Shown: positions 32,687-46,382 of the stretch, piece by piece | How the letters are laid out: each line of letters begins with the position of its first letter | Numbering within the stretch: position 1 is the first letter of the stretch | NCBI GenBank assembly: GCA_016081115.2 | Contig: JABTTQ020001745.1 | Span: 434,001-498,000, forward strand | Direction of reading: 5' to 3' | Source: Rehmannia glutinosa | Lineage: Eukaryota; Streptophyta; Magnoliopsida; Lamiales; Orobanchaceae | Length of the DNA stretch: 64,000 nt | The notes under the pieces: model-generated | Databases searched by the model: none | Told to the model about the DNA's origin: nothing | The model's input: the letters and a program-made list of their open reading frames with translations, nothing else | Position numbers and translations under genes: made by a program

Positions 32687-34097
32687 CTAGTATTTTACCC
32701 GTGCGATGCACGGGGTGAGATGTGTAGTTGGGTTTGAATTAGATTTATTTAAGATATACATTACCGATGAACATAAAAATATTCAAAACAAATATCAAAT
32801 ACAACAATTTAAATGAAGACATTAAACATTACAAATTTTGGAATACTTGTTTGTACATAATATTTTTTCTCTATTTGTTTTTGGAATTATCATCTCCACA
32901 AACTAATATTTTCAAACCCTGGCGATTGGTGATTCTGGAAACAACAACATATAATTAGCCATAACTGAAAATATGATTCTTCAAATAAAGTCCGACGTTA
33001 GAGAGATATTGTCCTGGCTCTTGTTTATAGTCATATCGTACGACGATCAGAAGAAATAGTCTCCGCTGAAACTTGAAAGGTATTCTTAGGTCGGATGGAG
33101 TTAGTGCCATTCGTGGAATCAATACCTTATGACCCACGTTGGCGCCAATTAGAATCTGAGACGGATTCGAATATGTACCTTGTATTATTCGATTTTCTGC
33201 AAAATGTATATTAATTAACATCTAATAAAAAAAATTCTATAATGAATAATAAATTTTCTGTAAATTGTATATTAATTAATATATAATAAAAATATTTCTA
33301 TAATGAATAATAAATAGGTTTTTAATAAATATAATCATTGTAACAAATAGGTGGCATAACTAAATAAATTTTAAAAATATTCATTGTTATTTTATAGATT
33401 TAATCAAATATTATTCTAAAATATATTTTAATTGTAAAATAAATTCCATATTATGATCCACTAATCTACATAATTAAAAACCTTAATTATGGTTTTAGAA
33501 AAATAAAAAATACGTAATTTTATATTTTATAATTAATAGAATAGATATTTCAAATAAGTTGCAAACATTTAAACAAAAGTTCTCTAAGTCAAATATAGGG
33601 AATGTTTGCAAACACTAAAAATAAGTGTTTTTCAGTTTTTTGCTTAAAAAAAGCAATTTTTAGTGTTTGCATATACTAATTGCTGCTTCTAATTCTACTT
33701 TATTTAATCAGAATCTATAAGCAGGGAGATGGATGCTTTAGATTCTGCCTCTGCTTCTAATTTGAATTTTACAAATAAATAAGTACTTTTACTATTTTTC
33801 ATCAAACACTCTCAACTTCTCTTTCTCAAATTTTAATTCTATTTTCAAACACTACCAACTTTTGATTCTCAACTATTTCTACTTATGCTATAATAAATCA
33901 CTTCTTCTAAAAACAGAAGTTTTTGCAAACAGTCCCATAATAGACCAACAAAAATAAATTGGTTTGATTTTTCCGAGCCCAATAAAAAATAAAGCCTAGT
34001 ATGAAAAAAAAACGAAAAAAAAATCCATTTAAAACACCAGCCCATATTTAGGAACCTTCCAGAATAGGTTTTCATTTCAATGCTAGATTAAAGTAGA
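32687..34097 (-). mobile_element. Probable non-autonomous Helitron
   Basis: Read on the minus strand, the 3' end has the hairpin CCCGTGCATCGCACGGG, then TAAAATA and the terminal CTAG followed by host T, the standard Helitron terminus. A candidate 5' end TCTACTTTAATC preceded by host A is at 34097. No rolling-circle replicase ORF is present. The 3' end is well supported; the 5' end is a guess. Confidence 0.55.
33598..33938. mobile_element. hAT-like MITE inside the Helitron
   Basis: Ends GGGAATGTTTGCAAACACT and, reverse-complemented, GGGACTGTTTGCAAAAAC form imperfect inverted repeats about 340 bp apart. No ORF and no exact 8-bp duplication. Confidence 0.5.
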
Positions 34098-36233
34098 TAT
34101 AATCAATGGTGTAGAACGCTCCATTCAAAACACAAACAAATAGAATGGTTCTAGGGTTAAGTCTCCATTGTTGGCCGCTGCTCTCCCCTTACAAACTCAA
34201 AACCCCAATTTGATTTTTCGTCCATTTTTCCGGCCTTTATTTTTCCGATAAAAATTAGAATATCAATAATTTTATTTACATAACTCTTATTCTCTTGTTC
34301 TTAATTTTCGTCATCGTTCACCGATATGCAAAATCCATACCTTAATTTTCATCGGCCGTCGGTCGGGAAAATCAGTCCCTTGCAGGTGAAAATCTGTGAA
34401 TGATACTTACCAGAACGTGATGATGAATGCAATGATACTTCAAAGAGACCAGCCATTATTTCTCCACAGGATACGTGCTCGAAATTTATGTTTGGGAGGA
34501 TTCGAAAGCCGGAAAGCAGTGAAGATGAATGCAATGATGACCCAATTTATAGGATTTGTATGCTGATTTTTTTAGGAAAATATATATTATGATTCAACCG
34601 AAATTAATAGTTATATGATATGATATGATTCTTATTTCAAATATGGTAATCGAAAATTTGATTTTTCAATTTGCTTATTAATTTTGTTTACAGTTGTACG
34701 ACGTCAGAAAACTATTTGATTTCGATCACACAATTTTTGAAATTTTTGTAATCTAATTTATATTCTTTCGTGCAAATTCATCATTTCCATAAACAACTTT
34801 CCATTCATTCCATAAACAACTCAATTCAAATGATTGTATGTGCTTCTATATTAAATATTAAATATTTGTAAAAATATGTCAAAAATAATTAGTCAATTGT
34901 TCCATAAATAACCGATTATAGTCAATGTTTACAAAATTATTTTAATTGCAACCAATCTACTTAATTTTAGCAATCTTAAAATACGGTTACCAAATTTAGC
35001 AGAATATAGACAAATTGAAAATTGCTAATGCATGTTAAAAAATCGGCAAAACAATTATGCTAAAAATGTGCTTACTATTTTGAGGAGGTATATTTAGACG
35101 GGAAAAAATCAAGCTACTATTTATAAGTGATTTGCTTATTATATATATATATATATAGATATGTATTATTTAAAAAAAATCAAAACGAAACACATGTTAC
35201 AATCACAAGAGAATCAGATTATACACACTTAGCATCTAATTAGCCTATAAATTAGGGACAAACTTTCCAAGTGTCAAGTGGTCAACTCCCTTTGAAGTCT
35301 GACCTTTCTATAATTTGAAAAGCATGAACGTTTCAGACAAATATTCCTTAACCTAACAAAAACGAGTTAAGTTGGATTTCGTACTTAATTAGGTTAAACA
35401 CGTGTAGGAATGCGGTGAATTAATAGTCGAATCGGATTCTAATTAACCAATGATTGAGCGAATCCACTAATGTCACAACAATAAGTTTTTTAATTCAACT
35501 CAAATACTACTTAATTTTTAAATGATTTTTGGAACATTGGTTTTAGATCCAAAACCCAAAATCTTAATCAAACACTAAACTCATTTTAGTTTTGGAATGA
35601 AAAGATCTAACATGCACGTCTTGATTATTACATTCAAATCATTAAATTCAGATATACTTCAAATTCATTAAATACAATTATACAAACGACTATATATAAT
35701 ATCAAAATATTAAATACTAAATTTATTAATATCAGTGTGGATTTTAATATTTTAATCCTTAATATCAAAGGAAGAGAGATAATGGCATCATAATTTGAAT
35801 TTTTGGACATTATATACTTATACACACATTCTTTGAAGCAAGAGAATTCCAGAAGCAGCACGCGACCCATTGAAACTAACCTGATTTTCTGATAAAACTG
35901 GACCACCTAATCGTAATGAGCATAAAGGGTGCTGCACACCTTTTTTTTCTTTTTTTTGTTCGGGCAATTTCTTGAAATGGTCCCTAGTAATAAATTGAGG
36001 TTACAAAATTTGTTTAATCTACTTCACTAATGCTTTTATATCGCTTACCTACCTCATTGTCATAATGCCTGCATAAACTTTTTTCTAACTGAAATAAGAA
36101 GAAAGGTAAGTGAATTGAATGGAACTGAATATGTTATTATTCAACTTTGTTTAAATTCATATAGAGATTCAGAAATTGTATTTGAATTTTACTTGATTAT
36201 TCATAGAAATGAGTTTTGATATAGCATTGGCTA
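34098..36233. other. AT-rich intergenic DNA, no gene seen
   Basis: Two kb without recognisable coding or element ends. A short (TA)n run lies at about 35139-35158. Confidence 0.5.
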
Positions 36234-37041
36234 TGTTGGGGCAGCTCATCCGACATGTTAGTCATGGTCAGGTCTGACAGAGCCGATATTCTGGACTCTT
36301 GGAGCGATACAAGTCAGACATTTGTTCAGGTCTGACTCTGTTAGACCTGGATATCACTCGTGGTGTGTAAAATTATGATTTCTATAAAGTAAATATTGGA
36401 AAAGTTGAATGGAAATCGTGCTATTTGACATAATTTTCTTGGACCTATTTTATCAATAATAAAGAAAATATTTAACTCCAATGATTTTTAATTTTGTAAT
36501 ACCTAAAACTCCCAACCCATGGAGTAGTGGGAGAGTGAAAGCACTTGAAACTCCTTAGCCATGGAGGAGTGGGGGAATAAATGCTCCAAGCAACGACACT
36601 TGAAACTTCTTAGTCAAGGAGGAGTGGGAAAGTTAATACTCCAATCATGTGGTAGTGGGAAGTTAATATTAGATGATCTTGAAGCCTATAAAAGGTGGTT
36701 CAATTTTTTCATAATCTACACACAACAAACACTCCTACACTTGCATAATATTATTTTTTGCCTATTGCTCTTGTGTTACTTAACTTCCAGTTGCAATTTT
36801 GGTGATATTTTCTAGGCATAATCTTCAGTTCGCCGGGTATAAAGTAATCCAGTTTTCCCGTCTTATTCTGGGAAACAGACGTCTAGAATAGAGGACAAAT
36901 CTATTTTAAGAATAGTGTGTTCAACACACGATTTGAGCCAATTTTATATTGTGATTTTATAATTTCGTTTATTACAAATTGCTTTTTTTCCAGTAATTTG
37001 TAATTATATTTTGTTTCTGTAATCCAAACTTATTAGCAACA
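36234..37041 (+). repeat. LTR-like block, possible solo LTR
   Basis: Starts TGTTGGGGCAGC and ends TTAGCAACA (TG...CA). It contains a TATA-like CCTATAAAAG at about 36688 and internal direct repeats ('cttgaaactccttagccatgg' type). No 5-bp target duplication is visible, so the ends are tentative. Confidence 0.45.
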
Positions 37042-37229
37042 TATACTTCTTAATTATATTTTTGCTACGAACTTAAAACAGATTCATATATGTCTTCTGA
37101 TACAAATTGGATTATCATATCTCTATAGTTTCTTCGTTCAAGCCTTTTGTTGATATTTAGGGGGGGGGGAAATTCAAATTGCCTATCACTTATTCTAATG
37201 GAACTGTGAAGTCACATGTAATCTGAATT

Positions 37230-38019
37230 AGGGTGGCACTATTTGCACCCACTTTTCATCTAAATACACCCATCCTCCATAATTACATAAATGTCATGAA
37301 TTTAAAATACCATTAATACCCTAAGAAGTTTTTTTATCTTTCCAGGAAGTTCTAGATACACTCTTCATCTTTTTCTAAAGCTTGTAAATCTTCTTCCCCA
37401 CCCCACCCCGCCCGCATACTTCTTCTCCACAAAAATTGTAAACTCTAAACTTTTAAAATCGTTGTTGCATCGCATTGTGCCGAACACGATCGTGTCATTT
37501 TTATATAGGCATGATCGTGCCTACCTGTGACTGTTTTTTTTCCTTTTTTTTTATATTTGTTTTTTTAGGGTGAGGTTTGAGGAAGACAAAGTAGAATCTG
37601 CTACTGCCATAGTTGTATGTGGTTACTGCCAATAGTTGTGTGTCGTTATCGGGGATTAGTTGAAGTTTTTCTGGAAAACTATGACGAGAATTTGCTTAAA
37701 TGATACCATATACAACTAATCCATGTTTTAATGGAAATGGTGGATTTTAGAGATGGATGCAGCCAAATGCTCTTGGTTTTAATGGCAATAGTCAGAGAGT
37801 TTTAGATGCGGAGAAGCAACCAACATGTTATATGGAGCTCGAGTATTTTGGTTTGGGTGTATGTTTTGGGGAAAAAAACTGGGTTTAATGGAGGGAGGTT
37901 AAATTAGGAAATATTAAAGGGTGTATTAAGTAAATGAGTGAATTTTTAAAAAGAGACGGAGGTGTATTTAGAAGTGATGTGTATTTAGAGAAAAATAGGG
38001 TGCAAATAGCGCTCCCCCT
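37230..38019. mobile_element. MULE-like non-autonomous TIR element
   Basis: Left end AGGGTGGCACTATTTGCACC and right end (reverse-complemented) AGGGGGAGCGCTATTTGCACC; both continue with 'tctaaatacac', giving TIRs of at least 42 bp. TGAATT flanks both sides (37224-37229 and 38020-38025). Inside, near 37486-37522, are AACACGATCGTGTC and AGGCATGATCGTGCCT, near-palindromes related in form to those of MULE2. No transposase. Confidence 0.75.
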
Positions 38020-38261
38020 TGAATTATTGGATTTGGACAGAATGCAGCAATCATTAACCTCACATATGCTTATTACATATTAGATAGAACACTTTGAATT
38101 CAATGTAATTTTGGAGAGTCTAATACAGTGCATCAATTCTTATCACCCGATATTTGTTCCCCTCTTGTTGGTGTCAACTCGAAGGATTCACTTGGAATAA
38201 TCATTTTTGCAATTGTCATTTCTATTGGTATGCAAGATATAATTCTCATTTTTCATTATGA

Positions 38262-38733
38262 TGTTGTTTTTTTAGGAAAGATCACTCCAAAGCTATGGTT
38301 TTTGATAAAGTCCTTCTTACCTGGGGGAAGTCTTTAAGTCTTCTTCTTCGTGAGTTGAAAGTTCTTCAGATGGGAACTTGCCTGCACACACGCAAACGTT
38401 AGAGGGCCCCGGGAGTTGTCCCAAGATGGCTCCTCCGACGCTCAAGTCAGCACGATGATCGAGAGAGAATAAGACAGTAAACGAATATAAAATTAAATAC
38501 TTAGGAGAGTTATTATGAGAATCTGAGAATGAACTTATAAATGAAGAAGAGAAACGTTTATATACTTGGAAGATTTGCCCAGTAGGCCGTGTAGGAGAAA
38601 TCGGCCTATGGGCTAGTCCCGAACTCCTTTGGGCCGAGTAATTCCATTAAGATACCATTGGGTGAATAATATTAAATTAATATATAAACCGAATTATATA
38701 TTGATTAATTAATCGTCATTTTTGCCCATAACA
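38262..38733 (-). repeat. G2 3' LTR
   Basis: On the minus strand starts TGTTATGGGCAAAAATGACG, right after the purine tract GATGGGGGGCTTA, and ends AACAACA. Matches 49793-50217 over most of its length. Confidence 0.85.
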
Positions 38734-38812
38734 TAAGCCCCCCATCTCCGGTGCTGCGGAGGTACGAAGCAGTGCGGGAGCTAAACTGGTACCATGTCTG
38801 GCGTGTCTTTTT

Positions 38813-40503
38813 CTATATCGTTTCTCGCTCTATGGAGAATCTTTGACCACATTTGCATAAGGACACTTGGGAGGAGAGCCTTTGACTATATCTTCCAAAG
38901 GTAATATTTCTCTCTCTACTCATTAGCTTTGAAATTCTCCGTTTTGTAGAAGACTTAGAAAAATTTCTTGAAACTTGAGGTGAATGCTCATGGAGACCAA
39001 TGATGCTTATCACCCAGTTGGAGGTTTTGTCGCTCTGCCGTAGACATTTCCGGCAATGGCGCACCGCCTTATCAAAGTAGGAGGAACACTCTCTCATTAG
39101 ATCCGAACGATAAGACAAGGAACCCTTATAGGCCTCCACCTAATTGGACCTCTCCTTAGCCAATAACTCTAAACCGGCGGGAGACTGGAAGAACAACTCA
39201 CTCGTTTGTGCTTCGTGAGCAAGCTGATCCTTCACCTGAGCATACTTCTTGGACAAATCAGACATCTTGCTCTCGTGCTGAGTAACGCCCTCTATCAAGC
39301 TCTTCACCTTATCTCGGAGTTGGCGATTCTCCATCTCCACCACCTCGCCCTGATGATTCGATAGCACAACAAGGATCATAATCTGCACCAAAATTTGCAC
39401 AAGTCTTAACCAAATGAAAAGAGACAAATAATGAAGAATGAAAATGCAAAGTAACCATGAAAGTTTACCCGAGAGATATCCCCACAAAGGTGTGTCTCGA
39501 TATTCTTGAAGGACAGAGACCCAAGATAGGACTGGTCACTGCCGACAAAGCTCCTCTCCTACTAGCATAGCCCAAGCCGGAATCTGTATAGTCCCAATGG
39601 GACTGGATCTCCTCATGACGGTTGACACCGCTTGAGAAGATAACTCAGGGACCAATGGTCCCGAAAGCAGCATCGCTGGGCTCCGTCCTCGGCCTCTTCC
39701 CCCCAAAAGAGCCAGAAAGAGGATGGGAAGCAGGAACAACATCAACACGGTCCTCGAAATGAGAACCCGGGCACCGATCACCCTCCTGACGGCGCGGGCG
39801 CAACCCTCACTCTCCATCGCCCCGAGGAGGGTCGCTCAAACCCCCGCCCACAACATACTTGTCCTTGGCCCTCTCATTTTCCTTCCTATTGAAGGCCATC
39901 AACTACGTGATGTTATAACTCTCCTTACCTGAAAAGCAAACAAGAAGCAATATCAGAAAATGGAAGCAGTTAAATATACAAGTAAAACGAGAAGCAATAC
40001 AGAGAAGTAAAATAACATGGAGTACCCAAGAACTCCCTAACATTCAGAAGACTCTCATACAAACCCTTGTATTTATAAACGTCTGCCATCTCCTTCTGGA
40101 AAGTGGGAGTGCTTCTACCCGACATGGCTTCCAAGACCCATTCGTGGGAGAGCTCCAAACTATTATCCCTCACATAGAAGAAATCATCTTTTCACAACCC
40201 ACCAGTAGAAGGAAGCCCCATAAGAAACTTGCACTGGGGGAGAGGGAAGAAGTGGAAGACGGTGTCACCAGGAGGATTTTTGGTGTAGAACAAAGAGTGG
40301 AACTCGTCCACAGTCGGAGACATGTACAGCCGCCGCATAGCATGCTCGTAACCTAGTATGCATGCATAAGATTGAGGAACCATTTGTCCAACACATGCTC
40401 CTACGGATCTAAGGATCGCAATAAGGAAATTATTCGGAGGAAGAACAAAGCATATAGAGAAACTATAAAGATACACCATGATGAAACTATAAAGATACAC
40501 CAT
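38813..40503 (-). pseudogene. G2 additional ORF: gypsy-type transposon domain and coiled coil
   Basis: Minus-strand segments in order: PPNNFLIAILRSVGACVGQM, SPTVDEFHSLFYTKNPPGDT and CKFLMGLPSTGGL (similar to the 'putative gypsy type transposon' domain), LSHEWVLEAMSG, then ENRQLRDKVKSLIEGV and SDLSKKYAQVKDQL with a heptad-like coiled coil, FFQSPAGLELLAKERSN and VEAYKGSLSYRSDLM. Frame changes and stops break it. Extra ORFs of this kind lie between pol and the 3' LTR in Tat-lineage elements; their role is unknown. Confidence 0.65.
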
Positions 40504-40779
40504 GATAAAGATACACTAGGATGTTTTTTGCTTTCTCTTCTTAACTTGAGATGTTTTTTTGCTCCAAGGGCTGGAGGATACTCCGTTGCTTTTATGCTAC
40601 ATTGATGTTCTCTATGGATATTTGTTTTCCTTGTCGTGCTCCACTCGTGATGCTTGGATCTGACTTTTTGTTGTGGAAGACTTGCTCATATTTTGCGTGG
40701 AGATGGACCCTTCCGTTTGGAAAGAAGCTTTAACTTCTCCAGAATAGCCAGAGCTACTTGTGTTTAGTGTTAGGGGACG

Positions 40780-40925
40780 CCGCTCTGCGGCCCATCGAGG
40801 GCGCCCTCCAGAGCCTGGAGGAGGCGCCCTTTTGGAGCTCATGGGGTGCCCATCTGGAGCTCGGGAGGGGGGAGGGTTTCTTTTGGAGCTCATGGGGAGC
40901 CCTTCCAAATCCCGGAGAGGGCGCA
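40780..40925 (-). repeat. TR2-type tandem repeat of G2
   Basis: Reverse-complemented, units read 'gagctccaaaagggcgcc' and 'gagctccagatgggcacccc', the same family as TR2 of G1 and G3. Confidence 0.65.
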
Positions 40926-41019
40926 CTTAGCTTTCCCATGTTCTTTGTTGTACAATATTGATCTTTTCCCCATATGTGTTAGCATTTTTTCTTCTTTTCC
41001 TGCATATTTCCATCATGGA

Positions 41020-41400
41020 GGAGAATTTATGAGGACCCTTGTGAAGAAGCCCCTTTCTTCGGGGTCTTACCAAGAATGGGGTCTTTCCACCTGGAGTCTT
41101 TGCCGGGTGAGGTCTTCCCTTCTGGGCCTTAACTAGAGGAAGTGAATTACTAGTACCCCCGTGAGGAGGCCTCTTCCATCCAGGGTCTTAGCTGGTGAGG
41201 TCTTCCCCTACGGGGTCTTAGCCGAATGAGGTGAATTACTAGGACCCCCGTGAGGAGGCCCCTCCCGTACAGGGTCTTAGTCTAAAGGGGTCTTCCCATC
41301 TGGGGTCTTAACCGAGTGCGGTCATCTCTTACGGGGTCTTTGCCGGATGAGGTGATTTATGAGGACCCTGTGAGAAGGCCAACCCATCCGGGGCTTTAGC
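41020..41400 (-). repeat. Imperfect tandem repeats of G2, TR1 position
   Basis: Repeated phrases 'gaggacccc.gtgaggaggcc', 'ggggtcttagc' and 'gaggtgaatta' at intervals of roughly 50-110 bp. They occupy the place of TR1 in G1/G3 but have a different unit. Confidence 0.7.
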
Positions 41401-41787
41401 CAGACGGATGGGGTTTGCTGAGGAAAGCACTCAAATGGTCATTGACCGTGGCCATATCTGGCCATCAACTGCATTCACGAAATCAGAATAGAAACGTGAA
41501 AGTACTTTTATTCATTATAATGACAAAGTTTTACGCCATGTGGGCGTAAATAGTATTGAAATGTAAATAAACATGTTTAATGCTGCTTGGGCGAAAATAA
41601 ACTGAAAACACATAAAATTACTAAGTCCTCGGGGAGACAATGAAAAATTGATGTAGGTGGAAGTTAAGGAGATTTGCGACTCTCATGGAGGTATGATGCT
41701 TTCGCTGCTTGGTTGGGAGAATCCACTTCATCCTCAGTATCATCGCTTAGTGTCTTCGGATAGTCTCTATGTCCCCAATAATGTTGC

Positions 41788-43267
41788 TGTTCACTTGGTT
41801 TTATACCATTGATTTGGGCTTCCTAGACTTGAGTTTTGTGTTGTTTTTTATTATTTTGAGTCATTTGAGTAGCCAAGCCATGTTGAGAGCCAATTATATT
41901 GAGTTTATAGTCATAGTAATGAATCGTGTATCAAAAAGAAGTACAAACGAGCAAACAACGAGAGATTGATTTGAAGAAACGTCCAAACGCGTCTCCGAAA
42001 TTTCCATCACTGGCAGCGTTTTGTATTTTGGCCATAACTCTCTCTACAAAATTGATATTGATATGATTCAAGTGGCTATGGAAAGCTAAGAGATAGGGCT
42101 ACAACTTTGAAGAAGGGCTCAAAATCAAATTCCAACATTTGGTGGGTGAAAAACTCGGGCGGGCGCTGCGGCTGCAGCAAGACAAGACAGGCAAGGCGTT
42201 ATTTTTTTTTTCCAGTGTGGCGCCGCTAGCTGCTTCCAACGCCCGCGCTGCAGCGCCCGGGCGGGATTTTTCTTGAAATTGCTGGGCGCCGCAGCGCCCG
42301 GGCGGATTCTCCTATGTTTGCCTACCTTTTCTTGGATCTTGGTGGGGTTATAAATATAGACACTGGGCGTGATTTCGGGCATCTTGGGACCATTTGGAAG
42401 ACAACAAAACAACAAGAAGACAAGGGAGAAGAATAGAAACATCTTGGTACAAGCTTGGAGAAGAAGATTGAAGGCTCTTATCATCTAGAAATAGAGAAGA
42501 TCCTCAACTCTTGCTCTTATTTTGTTACTTTCTCCATATTTTGTAAGATGTATTGTTGTATTCTTATGGATTCATTTTCTTCAATCATGAGCTAAACACT
42601 ATAATTCTAGAGGATTGATGTAATCTATGTTTGAACTTATGTTTTGAGATTGTGGTTTGTCAATCTAGATCTATCAATTTATTTGTGCTATTTGGATCTA
42701 TTGCTTCTAAATTACTTGATCAATAATTTAGATTGTTTGGTGTATTTGATTTGACACTTGAGAGAGGTAATTGAATACATGACCTTGGAATAGCATAACC
42801 CAGGATTTCATAGAATTGAGAGATTTGTGAATCCTTTGAAGTCATTTATCAAGATTCATAGCTTTTATTGAGATTTTGATTGGTGATTTTTATAGAGATA
42901 TTGATTTCCCAATTGAATCTAAAATCATTGACACTTGAGAAAGGGAATGATTATTGTAGAAATCTTGACTTATAAGTTGATAATTGATGATTGATAAACC
43001 ATATTGATAACATAAGGGATAACTAGATTCATCACACCTCTAGAATTCATTCTCCCATAGATTTAGATGTTTATATTTTGATTAGTTATATCTAGTTATT
43101 TTTATTTATAAATTGAGACATCCACCTATTATTGATCTGTCAAATATAACGTAGGTAATTTATACTTGGTACTTATACACGCATTCCCTGTGGATACGAC
43201 AACCCTACTCATATCACTATATTAAAACTTGACACCGTAGACTTGCGGCTAGAAAAATTATCTAACA
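41788..43267 (+). repeat. Nested element LTR copy A
   Basis: 1480 bp, TGTTCACTTGG...ATCTAACA. TATAAATA at about 42349. The GC-rich palindromes seen in copy B are partly lost here. Confidence 0.9.
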
Positions 43268-45890
43268 AGTTTTTGGCGCCGTTGCCGGGGAATGTGTTTT
43301 GTATGATATCAAGGTTGATTGCCTAGTTGTAATTTGACTATTTTTTTTTGTTTTTTTTTTCTTTTCTTGTTTTAATTTTGTGTAATTTTTTTAGGCACAT
43401 CGTTGGATGGAATTCTAATGTATGCATATACGTGGCCAACCGATGATGCTACTGTGATTTTTGGAAGTCAAAGTGTGAACCATTTTGTTCCTTATTATCC
43501 ACCTCAAGAAAATGTATGGACACAAAATATGGCAAATCATGAAACCTTTCATCGCCCACAAGAACAATTGTCTAGCTTGGAAGAAATACTTTATCAATTT
43601 TCGGATGATTGTGAGGTAAGAAGACGACAAGATGAGATAAAACGTCGGTCCGAGTTGGAAAAGAATCTTGCTTTGAGTTTATCGAAGAGTGTAAGATAAG
43701 AAATCGAAAGTGATGATAGATTACTACAAACCGAGGCAAGCATTCAACAAATTGAGATTACATGTCAAACTATGTCAAAGTTACTCCAACAAATGATTGA
43801 CCAACTTAATAATGAAGAGTCGTCATCATTCTTAGGACTGGTGAAATAGAAAATCATGAACATGAATTGCCCATTATGAAAAAGGTGGACGCCCTTCAAA
43901 ATTTGGAGGAGACTTTTGAAGAGTGCAATCCGATCTTACAAGAGGAGGAGCCACATCAAATTAACTCGGGGAGTATCTCTATCTCTCACTCAATTGAAAA
44001 TCCTCATATTGACAAAAATATGTGCACTCTAGATGTAAGCTTCAATACAAATGTATCAAATTTTAAGAAGCATACACTTGAAGGAACAATGTTTGAAAAT
44101 GGTGATCAATTAACATGTTTCTGATTTCATGATATTTAATGTGAGTAAAGATAGAAATATCTTTACTATGATTGATAAACCATTTATCATCATTAGGAAC
44201 ACATTTGATTTCCAAAAGACCATCAATATTGTGATCCTTAATCATCCACGTCTTTCATACATGAAGGATCGCCTATATTATTGAAAATACAAAGGCGTGG
44301 CATGACCGACACTTATTTTTGGATCCTGGTTGAGAATCTGACAAAGTCTGGCTGAAGACTGTAAACTTAGCGCTTCTTGGGAGGCAACCCAACCCCCTTT
44401 TATTGCTTTCTTAGTTTTATTTAGTTTAGTAGTTGTTTTTGTTTTTTCTAAGTTTTTGCATTATTAGTAGTAAGTTGCATCACATTTCACCCCTCTTATT
44501 TGTGCAAATCCCACATATCTCACTCCATCGTCACAACGGAACACTTTAACACCACACACACATTCTTCATCTCATTCACTCATTATTTGGTAAGTTTGCA
44601 ACTTCCAAAACCCACCCCATGGTTTTCCCCATCTTGTAATTTTTGGTGTGATTGGATTGTAGAAGTGCTAGGATAATTGTGTTGATGTGTGGATTGGTTG
44701 ATCATGCTAGACTTAGGTTTGGTGTTGAATTTTGGGATTGAATTGAGTTATCCATTGCATTTACTATCTTTGCCCAAATTCATGCATATGAGATGTTTGA
44801 TGAAATGCCCCAATGACAGTTTCACATTGTTTAGTGCTATTTTGCATCTCCATGCTTATCTTTTTGACATGGCACTATATTTTCTACTTGGGTGCATTTT
44901 GTATGTGTTGTGATTTTTGATTTCTCACCCATAACCAAGTTCCTTGGTTCCACGAGTTTTGTTTTCTTGTCTACCTTGCTAGGTTGCAAAGATGCGAAGC
45001 CAAAAAGGGGTCGGGCCAAGGCGAAGGGAAAGAACAAGACCACACCTCGGAGCATACAACGCCCACGGGCTTGTGCGCTAGGATGCATTTTGAGCTTATA
45101 CGAGACACCTCATACACGTAGTGGTATCACATGACTTAATGAGCCTTCGCACCTCGGCTACCAGGAAAGTCCTTTTTCCCACCTCTCCATTGGGGACAAT
45201 GTCGTTTTAAGTTTGGGGGGGGTGCAGTCTGTTTTTATTCATCGAGTCGGGTCTTGAGTGAAAAAAAAAAAGTCTAGAGTTGAGTCGAGGCGTTTGTTAA
45301 ACTGTGAAACTGCATGACTAAGTGAATTTGTTGAATATGAGTTGAACGGTCAAAAGAGCATGTGTTTGAACTGTGATTTAATCTTCTTTCCATTTATTCC
45401 ATCTATATGCTTAACTCTGATGATTTATTTGGGGATGATTTATGCAATTGAGTGGTTCCTTTATGATCCCACCGGATGCTAGAACTTGTCTAATCACTAG
45501 TCGAGGCGAAATCCTAGGCGAAGTAACCATGAGGAAGTGATTTAGGCCATCTTTGAACAAGCTAGAGTCTAAAATGCCTACCTTTGCATTATATTTTTCC
45601 TAGTGTCCCCCTTTGAGCCTTATAAACCCGTTTCTTTGGCAACCAATCGAATACCCAGAGCCTAAATGTGAAAATTCTAATTACCCATCACTCATACGTA
45701 CACACATAATATAGAAAAATATTAAAGGTTGAGGAGGGGATGATGAGAAGGGTATGTGGTTAATTGAATGAAGTTGCCCGAGAAAAGAAAAGATGAAACC
45801 CCATGTACGCAAAAGAATAAGTTTGGGGTTAGAAAAAAATGTGAAAAAAATAAATCAACGGGATTGAAAGTTCATAAACATTGGGGGTGT

Positions 45891-45924
<34 letters not shown>

Positions 45925-46382
45925 GAAGGGTAGTGCCTATTGATAATTCAAGTGTTAATTGTGTGTTTGGGTGATTTGAGCCACTTATTCCTATATTTTC
46001 CTACCTTACCCTAAGCCCACATTACAAGCTTTAAAAGTCCTATTGATCCTTGTGTTACATTAGCCTACATTAGTGGAGATTAGTGTGAAAGACAAGCCTA
46101 TGGAGTCTGGTAAGCATCTCATCTCTATATTCAAAAAGTGGATCATCTTGAAAACACTTGATTGCGTGAATCTATCACGGATAATGAAAACGGGGTTGAC
46201 ATGAACATTCCATCGTCATGATCACATTGTGAAAATACGCGCTTGATTGATAGTGAAATGAAATTTGACGAATGAGTTTGATTGTGAAGTTTTGCAGTTT
46301 GTTTGTATTGTTCTGTCTCGTATTTTTCATTTTAGAGTTGTAATTGCTTGAGGACAAGCAATATTCTAAGTTTGGGGGTATT
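43268..46382 (+). other. Interior of the nested LTR element
   Basis: PBS-like leader at 43270-43290. An open segment at 43403-43699 (YTWPTDDATVIFGSQ, charged C-terminal helix) and one at 43867-44124 (KKVDALQNLEETFEECN) look like remains of one degenerate gag-like protein, separated by stops. I do not recognise a domain. 44130-46380 is non-coding, with a poly(A) run at about 45891-45921 and a purine tract TTTGGGGG before the next LTR. Confidence 0.6.

Noticed and set aside
36561..36815. 84-codon frame at 36.6 kb
   Set aside because: Lies in an LTR-like block with a TATA box; hydrophobic end is A/T-driven and has no family signature.
40758..40961. Plus-strand frames rich in Trp/Ser/Gly
   Set aside because: Translation of the TR2 tandem repeats of G2.
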